Below, piece after piece: positions 6,545-11,819 of a DNA stretch of 11,819 nucleotides. The position numbers and the translations under genes are program-made. The DNA comes from Bacteroidetes bacterium UBA1947. GTDB lineage: Bacteria > Bacteroidota > Bacteroidia > Chitinophagales > Chitinophagaceae. The stretch spans positions 97,077-108,895 of the forward strand of contig DDET01000023.1 of assembly GCA_002336915.1 (NCBI GenBank), in the 5' to 3' direction. The notes under the pieces are model-generated. The model saw nothing but the letters and a program-made list of their open reading frames with translations. It had not been told where the DNA came from and ran no database searches. Numbering within the stretch: the first letter of the stretch is position 1; each line of letters opens with the position of its first letter.

Positions 6545-8854
6545 ATGCAGCCGCGATATTTTCTCTCCGTTTTGGTTATATGCCTTTTTGCATATTTCAA
6601 TACCAGTGCACAATGTGTCACTATTCTCAATCTTCCTGATACGATAGTTACCTGCAGGAACAGCCAGGTGCAACTTAACCCCACGCTGGATATTGCCAAT
6701 GTGGACCGCACTATTGACACTACCTGGACACCTGCAGCAGGCCTGTCCGATCCCAACATCATCAACCCGGTAGCCACGGTAACAACCAACTCCATAATGT
6801 ATACATTGACGGTGTTGGGCGTTTTACCTGCCAACTTTGTTGCCAATGGCGATTTCAGCTTAGGTAACACAAGCTTCAGCAGCAGCTATACTTATGTAGC
6901 ACCTACCCCTAATGCCTTAACGCCCGAAGGGCTGTATACAGTAACCACAAACCCCAATCTTGTACATAGTGGCTTCGCATCCTTTGGCGACCACACTACC
7001 GGCACTGGCAACATGATGGTCATCAACGGCGCATCATCACCCATCAATGTATGGTGCCAGACAATAAATGTAACGCCGAATACCAACTATGATTTTTCTG
7101 CATGGGCAGCCAATTGCTCATCCGCGGGCAACCCTGCACAGTTGCAGTTCGAGATAAATAACGTGCTCCTTGGCTCTCCGCTGCAAATACCAAATGCCAC
7201 CGGCCAGTGGGTGGAGTTCTTCATTACCTGGAATAGCGGCGCCAATACCACGGCCAATATTTGCATCTATGATGCCCAAACGGCCTTAAGTGGTAATGAT
7301 TTTGTGATCGACGATATTAAATTCCAGGAATATTGTACCAGCAAAGACTCTGTGTATCTGAAGGTAATAAACATGCAACCCTCCATCACCAATACTATCT
7401 CGGTTTCCTGCGGCAGTAATACCGTAAGCTTCAACGGCAACTATGCCGGCGATGTGCCTACCTCATATGCATGGGATTTTGGTGACCTCGGTACATCTAC
7501 ACTACAGAATCCCACTCACGTATATACTACACAGGGCACCTACACAGTCCGTTTGATAACAACAAAGAACGGCTGTAACGATACGGCGACCACGCAGGTA
7601 AACATTGCATTCAATCCCGCATTGAATTATACTATTGCCGATGCGCCTATTAATTGCCTCTCAACAACACTGACAGCTACTTATGTAAGCGGCGACAATG
7701 CCAACAATTTTTTGTGGCTGTTCGATGATAACACAAGCGGCGCGGGCAATCCGGCAACACATACTTTCCCGCAAACAGGCATTCATAACGTGCGCCTTGT
7801 ATTGACCAGTGCACTGGGCTGCAGGGACACCATCGACTACCAACTGACGCTGAGTGTAAATATGAATTATACCATCAGCGACTCTGCCATCAGCTGCGTT
7901 TCCGATAAGCTGACTGCAAATTATTCCAGCGGCGACGCGGCAAACCAGTTCCGGTGGATATTTGACGACACAAGCGGAACAGGCAGCCCCATTACGCATA
8001 CTTTTACGCAGTCGGGCGCCCACGATGTTACATTGATCGTATCAACTGTTCCGGGTTGCGCTGACACATTCACACATACGGTGAACCTGAGCATTAACAT
8101 TGATTACGCCATCACCGATTCTGTCCTTGATTGTAAATCTGCCAAATTCACCGCAACGCGCGTTGCGGGTGATACCGCGGCGCATTACCGCTGGACATTT
8201 GATAATAATATTCACGACACCGTTAATCCCGTAATACACACGTTTATACATAGTGGCGACAACCAGGCCATGCTGGTGATCACAAATGACGCAGGCTGTA
8301 TGGACACCTTCATGCATTACTTTACCATCAACTATTCACTTGTCCCGGACTTTACATACTTCCCTTTAAGCCCTGAAATTGATAAACCTACTAATTTCAT
8401 TAATCTCTCACCACCTGTTGCTGTTACTTATGCATGGGATTTTGGGGATGGCACTACCAGTACGCTCCGTAACCCAAGCAAATTATGGAACGCCAGCGGC
8501 ACTTATAAGGTATGCCTTACGGCCAGCGATACAAATGAATGCAGCGGCATAGTATGCAAAATGGTGGACGCGATAAGAACGAAAAAAGTAGATGTGCCGA
8601 ATGCGTTCAGCCCCGATGGCGATGGTGTCAATGATATCTTATATGTACGTGGCGCGGGAATAGCAAAAGTATCGCTTAAGATATATAACCGCTGGGGACA
8701 GGTAGTATTTGAAACGGACGACATGGAAAAAGGCTGGAACGGCACGTTTAAGAGCGATCCGCAAGCTGCCGATGTTTATGCCTATGTACTCCAGGCTACT
8801 TACGTGGATGGCACAAGCGAACAGAAACAGGGAAATATCACAATGATCAGGTAG
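6545..8854 (+). CDS. Secreted PKD-domain protein with gliding-motility-associated C-terminal (T9SS type B) domain
   Basis: This is a large secreted modular protein, 769 residues from this start. The signal peptide is MQPRYF plus a hydrophobic stretch ending TSA-QC (cleavage near 22). An in-frame ATG at 6491 would add 18 charged residues ahead of it, so 6545 is preferred though not certain. An Ig-like segment (about 24-95) is followed by a jelly-roll, CBM4/9-like module (about 97-260, opening NGDFSLG and closing VIDDIKF). Next comes a PKD domain with SYAWDFGD at 307-314, then three tandem degenerate PKD-like repeats (361-597). A last PKD domain carries YAWDFGDG at 629-636. The end is a typical CHU_C / gliding-motility-associated domain: PNAFSPDGDGVND at 685-697, IYNRWGQVVF at 713-722, GWNG at 730-733, finishing GNITMIR. 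Such domains are type B sorting signals of the type IX secretion system, so the product is expected on or outside the outer membrane. Its ligand is unknown; no catalytic domain is visible. Confidence 0.93.
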   Translation: MQPRYFLSVLVICLFAYFNTSAQCVTILNLPDTIVTCRNSQVQLNPTLDIANVDRTIDTTWTPAAGLSDPNIINPVATVTTNSIMYTLTVLGVLPANFVANGDFSLGNTSFSSSYTYVAPTPNALTPEGLYTVTTNPNLVHSGFASFGDHTTGTGNMMVINGASSPINVWCQTINVTPNTNYDFSAWAANCSSAGNPAQLQFEINNVLLGSPLQIPNATGQWVEFFITWNSGANTTANICIYDAQTALSGNDFVIDDIKFQEYCTSKDSVYLKVINMQPSITNTISVSCGSNTVSFNGNYAGDVPTSYAWDFGDLGTSTLQNPTHVYTTQGTYTVRLITTKNGCNDTATTQVNIAFNPALNYTIADAPINCLSTTLTATYVSGDNANNFLWLFDDNTSGAGNPATHTFPQTGIHNVRLVLTSALGCRDTIDYQLTLSVNMNYTISDSAISCVSDKLTANYSSGDAANQFRWIFDDTSGTGSPITHTFTQSGAHDVTLIVSTVPGCADTFTHTVNLSINIDYAITDSVLDCKSAKFTATRVAGDTAAHYRWTFDNNIHDTVNPVIHTFIHSGDNQAMLVITNDAGCMDTFMHYFTINYSLVPDFTYFPLSPEIDKPTNFINLSPPVAVTYAWDFGDGTTSTLRNPSKLWNASGTYKVCLTASDTNECSGIVCKMVDAIRTKKVDVPNAFSPDGDGVNDILYVRGAGIAKVSLKIYNRWGQVVFETDDMEKGWNGTFKSDPQAADVYAYVLQATYVDGTSEQKQGNITMIR
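7625..8335 (+). repeat. Three tandem degenerate PKD-like repeats (about 237 bases each)
   Basis: Within the PKD gene, three consecutive units at 7625-7864, 7865-8101 and 8102-8335 encode related 80-, 79- and 78-residue modules. Each begins with a pattern like NYTIxDS, has a Cys about ten residues in, a W-x-FD core where classical PKD has WDFGDG, then HTF-x-x-(T/S)G and a second Cys in (L/P/A)GC. The similarity is clear in protein but diverged in DNA, so these are old domain duplications rather than recent copies. The preceding PKD domain shares the same Cys spacing but keeps the classical WDFGD motif. Confidence 0.8.
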
Positions 8855-8857
8855 TGC

Positions 8858-10795
8858 TTACCTTTTACGGATGCCCATGATGGCTGTTGCAGGCTTTTTA
8901 AGTATCTCGCGCTCTGTTTTTTTCAGGTCTACATACCTTGTTTGTAGGGTGCTAATGCGTACCGGGTCTTTTTCTTCCTGTATCATTTTGGCCAGTTCAG
9001 CTTCCAGTTGTACTATCTTTTTCAGCTCAAAGTAGGTCAAAGTGCTATCCGCCTCGTTTACATAATTCAGCTCAGGCGGCAATATTTCTATAGCGTAGTT
9101 CTCTTTCCACTTGGGGCTATAGTCATGTTTGTTGTGCAGCAGCCCTACTATTTTTTGCTGCAGCTCCGGCTCTGTGGTATTAATGAACTGCTCAAATGCC
9201 GGTGCCTGCCCGCTCTCATGCAGTTGTGCAAAATACGTTTCGAACACTTTTTTTACCATCGCATTTTCCAGCAGGTCGGGGTCCACGCGCTGGAATACAA
9301 GAGCCGCCACACTGTCATACCCTTCGTAGGGCCTGGGACCGTATTCCAGCAGTAACCTGATCAATTGCCATTCCTGCTGCTCATCTATACTGGATTGCTG
9401 CGAGGGCTCATCTTCTTTGGCCTCTATGTGCTCCGGCAGCGGCAGCACTTCTTCCCTGCGCTGGTGCTTGCTTTCTTTTTCTACCTTATCACGTATGAAC
9501 TTATTGACAAGATTCACCAGACCGGCCTCATCTACATTCAGCTTTCTAGATGCTTCCCTTATGTAGTAGTCCTGCAGGGAGAAGTCCTCGGCCTTGTTGA
9601 TGCGCGATATGCTTTCGGCGATCTCCTGCGTCAGTTTCGATCGCTTTACAGGGTCTGTACCTGCATCCAGCAAACCTACCTCCAGCCTGAAGCCAATTAC
9701 ATCCTGTTTATGCTCTTTTACATATTCATGAAAGCGGCTCGATCCCGATTTCTGGATAAAGCTATCCGGATCATCACCTTCGGGCAACAATACTAGCTGC
9801 ACATTAAAGCTTTGTGAAAGCGCCATGTCGAGCCCGCGCAAGGCAGCCTTTACGCCTGCGGCATCACCATCATAGAGTATCGTCAGGTTTTTTGTTAGTT
9901 GCCCTATCAAACGCAACTGGCCCTCGGTAAGCGAGGTGCCGCTGCTGGCCACTACATTCTCTACACCGCCCTGGTGCAGCGAGATTACGTCGGTATATCC
10001 CTCCACCAGGAAGCACTCGTCCTGCTTACTCACTGCCTGCCGCGATTCGTACATGCCGTACAACACATTGCTCTTTACGTAGAGCTCATTTTCAGGTGTA
10101 TTAATGTACTTGGGTGCCTTATCGTTCTTCTTCAGGATACGCGCACCGAAACCAAGCACACGCCCCGTCATACTGCGGATGGGAAATATGACACGCCCAC
10201 GGTACACATCATAGTGTATGCCGTTCCGGTTCTTTATCAGGCCTGCTTTCTCCAGCAGTTCCCAGCCATAACCCTTTTGTGTAGCGGCGCGAAAAAAGGC
10301 TTCACCGTTCTCAGGGTTATAGCCCAGCCGGAAGCGCTCTATAATGTCTTTCCTGAAGCCTCGCTCTTTGAAATAAGACAAACCTATATCCTGTCCCTCT
10401 TCGGAGTTTAGCAGCGTATCATTGAAGTACTGGGCTGCGTACTCATTGAGTATGCGTAGGCTCTCCTCTGCTAATTGCTGTTGCTGTTGCTCGGGTGTCT
10501 TCTCGCTTTCTTCGAGCGTTATCTTGTAGTAGTCTGCCAGCCAGCGAATGGCTTCGGGGTAAGATAATTTTTCATGGTCTTGTATAAAGGTCACTACATT
10601 GCCTGCCTTGCCGCAACCGAAACATTTGTAAATGCCCTTTGCCGCCGATACCGAGAAGGACGGTGTCTTTTCGTTATGGAAAGGGCAATTGGCAATGTAA
10701 TTGGCTCCACGCTTCTTCAATCGCACAAACTGCCCTACAATATCTACTATATCAGCGCGGTTAAGCACTTCCTGTATAGACGAGGGAGCTATCAT
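8858..10795 (-). CDS. dnaG: DNA primase DnaG
   Basis: This 645-residue replicative primase makes the RNA primers for lagging-strand synthesis and for chromosome initiation, working with the DnaB helicase. The N-terminal CHC2-type zinc finger uses C37, H40, C58 and C61. The catalytic core includes the conserved basic segment YRGRVIFPI (198-206). The TOPRIM domain has EGYTD at 265-269 and DGDAAG at 309-314, so the metal-binding acidic residues (E265, D309, D311) are intact, and DDPDSF follows at 341-346. The C-terminal part (about 445-645) is weakly conserved and glutamate-rich, in the place of the DnaB-interacting domain. The length is normal for the family. It lies 32 bases downstream of a small membrane-protein gene on the same strand, and its stop codon is three bases from the convergent PKD gene's stop. 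Confidence 0.97.
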   Translation of the reverse strand: MIAPSSIQEVLNRADIVDIVGQFVRLKKRGANYIANCPFHNEKTPSFSVSAAKGIYKCFGCGKAGNVVTFIQDHEKLSYPEAIRWLADYYKITLEESEKTPEQQQQQLAEESLRILNEYAAQYFNDTLLNSEEGQDIGLSYFKERGFRKDIIERFRLGYNPENGEAFFRAATQKGYGWELLEKAGLIKNRNGIHYDVYRGRVIFPIRSMTGRVLGFGARILKKNDKAPKYINTPENELYVKSNVLYGMYESRQAVSKQDECFLVEGYTDVISLHQGGVENVVASSGTSLTEGQLRLIGQLTKNLTILYDGDAAGVKAALRGLDMALSQSFNVQLVLLPEGDDPDSFIQKSGSSRFHEYVKEHKQDVIGFRLEVGLLDAGTDPVKRSKLTQEIAESISRINKAEDFSLQDYYIREASRKLNVDEAGLVNLVNKFIRDKVEKESKHQRREEVLPLPEHIEAKEDEPSQQSSIDEQQEWQLIRLLLEYGPRPYEGYDSVAALVFQRVDPDLLENAMVKKVFETYFAQLHESGQAPAFEQFINTTEPELQQKIVGLLHNKHDYSPKWKENYAIEILPPELNYVNEADSTLTYFELKKIVQLEAELAKMIQEEKDPVRISTLQTRYVDLKKTEREILKKPATAIMGIRKR

Positions 10796-10827
10796 TTTGC
10801 TAAGTTACAGGATTGCCTCTTAATTCA

Positions 10828-11379
10828 CTATTCTCCGTAACCCGGATTAGGTACTTCATTTACCCTATGGCTCACCTGTACTACAGGCAATTCCATAAAG
10901 TGCCGCTGCTCAATAGTATCAATAGATGCCTTGCAGCGCAAGTGCTGTCCCACAAGGGTTTTCAGGTTCTTTCCTGCTACATCCAGTATCTTGTTCTTCC
11001 GCCTGATACTTGATATATTAATACCAACGATAAGAAACAATAAGGCGATCAGTGCGATCAAACCATAAAAAGCGAAATTAAAATAAAGTACATTTTGCAC
11101 ACCGGCTTCGATTACAAAGCCCGGGTGGTTGCTCATTTGCTTCAGCACATTGAAGGGGGGTATCCGGTTGAGCACAAAAGCAAAAGCACCCACACCCAGG
11201 AACAGCGCATAACAGACTATCTCAAGGATAATAAGCGTGCCCTGCCCCAACAAATGCACAGCAGCAGGCCTGCTCAATGACTCGGCTATGGGCTCAAATA
11301 TCTTTATCTGCTCTGTGATCAGTTCCTTTTGCTGCTTAAAATTTTGCAGCAGATCGTCGTTTAGTCGGTTAGTTGCCAT
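10828..11379 (-). CDS. Unknown two-helix membrane protein upstream of dnaG
   Basis: I do not recognise this 183-residue protein. A polar N-terminal region of about 45 residues (possibly helical, rich in Q, E and K) is followed by two hydrophobic segments at about 48-70 and 97-122, joined by a loop containing NRIPPF. A basic stretch, SIRRKNK (124-130), comes directly after the second segment and suggests that the C-terminal tail of about 60 residues is cytoplasmic by the positive-inside rule. The open frame extends upstream to an ATG at 11487, but I place the start at 11379. That ATG is preceded on the minus strand by a purine-rich AGAGAGA about six bases away, and a promoter-like motif lies inside the longer version. 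It is probably cotranscribed with dnaG (32-base gap). No function can be assigned, and linkage to dnaG is not evidence of a replication role. Confidence 0.8.
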   Translation of the reverse strand: MATNRLNDDLLQNFKQQKELITEQIKIFEPIAESLSRPAAVHLLGQGTLIILEIVCYALFLGVGAFAFVLNRIPPFNVLKQMSNHPGFVIEAGVQNVLYFNFAFYGLIALIALLFLIVGINISSIRRKNKILDVAGKNLKTLVGQHLRCKASIDTIEQRHFMELPVVQVSHRVNEVPNPGYGE

Positions 11380-11400
11380 TGTTTGTCTCTCTTGGGTAAA

Positions 11401-11432
11401 CAAATATAACATAGTGACCTTATATATTGCAA
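11401..11432 (-). promoter_or_regulatory. Bacteroidota-type promoter for the unknown membrane gene and dnaG
   Basis: Read on the minus strand, TATATTTG (11401-11408) matches the -7 consensus TAnnTTTG exactly, and a TTG (11430-11432) sits 21 bases upstream as the -33 element. Transcription would start around 11390-11395, leaving a leader of roughly 15 bases before the ATG at 11379. This supports the shorter start for that gene and provides a promoter for dnaG. Confidence 0.6.
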
Positions 11433-11469
11433 GTACCGCTAAATTAGTATTCCGCATTTGGTAATAAAT

Positions 11470-11501
11470 TATGGATAAACCCTCCATTTTTCCGACCTTT
11501 G
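11470..11501 (+). promoter_or_regulatory. Candidate promoter for prfC
   Basis: GACCTTTG at 11494-11501 differs from the TAnnTTTG -7 motif only in its first base, and TATG (11470-11473), one mismatch from TTTG, sits 20 bases upstream. Transcription would then begin about 30 bases ahead of the prfC ATG. It is a moderate match placed where a promoter is required, in the spacer divergent from the membrane-protein gene. Confidence 0.4.
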
Positions 11502-11539
11502 CACCTCTTTAAAAGCCCCTTCAGGGGTTTGGGGATTAT

Positions 11540-11819
11540 ATGTACGAAAAAGAAATAAGCAGGCGCAGGACCTTCGCCATCATATCGCACCCGGATGCGG
11601 GTAAAACAACACTTACTGAAAAGTTGCTGTTGTTTGGTGGTGCCATACAGGTAGCCGGTGCGGTTAAGAGCAATAAGATAAAGAAACATGCCACTTCCGA
11701 TTTTATGGAGATAGAGCGCCAGCGTGGTATCTCTGTCGCCACATCGGTGATGAGCTTTAAGTATAAAGATACCCTTATCAACCTGCTGGATACCCCCGGT
11801 CACAAGGACTTTGCGGAAG
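11540..11819 (+). CDS. prfC: Peptide chain release factor 3 (RF3), N-terminal part, runs off the window
   Basis: Only the first 93 codons are in the window. RF3 is a translational GTPase that removes RF1 or RF2 from the ribosome after peptide release. Visible GTPase motifs are the P-loop SHPDAGKTT at 16-24 (G1), the switch I segment ERQRGISV at 59-66 (G2) and DTPGH at 84-88 (G3). The stretch LLFGGAIQVAGAVK (30-43) and HATSDFMEIE (50-59) are characteristic of RF3 rather than of EF-G or LepA, which is why prfC is named. The start ATG follows a G-rich leader, and a short CCCC/GGGG hairpin (11516-11527) lies just upstream. The frame is open to the window edge. Confidence 0.93.
   Translation, partial: MYEKEISRRRTFAIISHPDAGKTTLTEKLLLFGGAIQVAGAVKSNKIKKHATSDFMEIERQRGISVATSVMSFKYKDTLINLLDTPGHKDFAE

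Noticed and set aside
9899..10411. A 170-codon open frame on the plus strand inside dnaG
   Set aside because: It is antisense to the TOPRIM and core region of DnaG; the protein shows no coherent domain and no start signal.
11380..11487. An N-terminal extension of 36 residues to the unknown membrane protein
   Set aside because: The segment contains an exact TAnnTTTG promoter motif for the same gene, and the purine-rich stretch precedes the inner ATG at 11379.

Overview
The window looks like ordinary chromosomal sequence from a member of the Bacteroidota, most likely a Chitinophagaceae-type organism. The evidence is a secreted PKD protein ending in a gliding-motility-associated type B sorting domain of the type IX secretion system, a RecQ with the extra C-terminal helix-turn-helix common in this phylum, start codons without clear Shine-Dalgarno sequences, and promoter-like TAnnTTTG motifs. 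I see no mobile element, CRISPR array, tRNA, rRNA or defence island.

Layout, left to right. A strong hairpin at 1-30 closes the region before a minus-strand pair: a Tet/TCR-type MFS exporter (2231-3469), followed 15 bases later by recQ (44-2215). A 173-base divergent spacer containing a perfect 8+8 inverted repeat separates the exporter from a secreted M16 zinc metallopeptidase on the plus strand (3643-6384). The peptidase gene ends in a textbook intrinsic terminator (6401-6438). Next on the plus strand is a secreted multidomain PKD / jelly-roll protein with a type B sorting domain (6545-8854). It converges on dnaG (8858-10795, minus), with only three bases between the two stop codons. A small two-helix membrane protein of unknown function (10828-11379, minus) lies 32 bases upstream of dnaG and carries a good Bacteroidota promoter, so the two probably form an operon. 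A divergent spacer leads to prfC (release factor 3), which runs off the right edge.

The window mixes information-processing genes (recQ, dnaG, prfC) with envelope genes (exporter, periplasmic protease, surface or secreted adhesin-like protein). Apart from the short exporter-recQ and unknown-dnaG operons, nothing ties the genes into one pathway. I found no convincing new system. The points worth a second look are small: the divergent inverted repeat, the cysteine-paired degenerate PKD array, the unknown membrane protein ahead of dnaG, and the terminator that overlaps a promoter-like motif.
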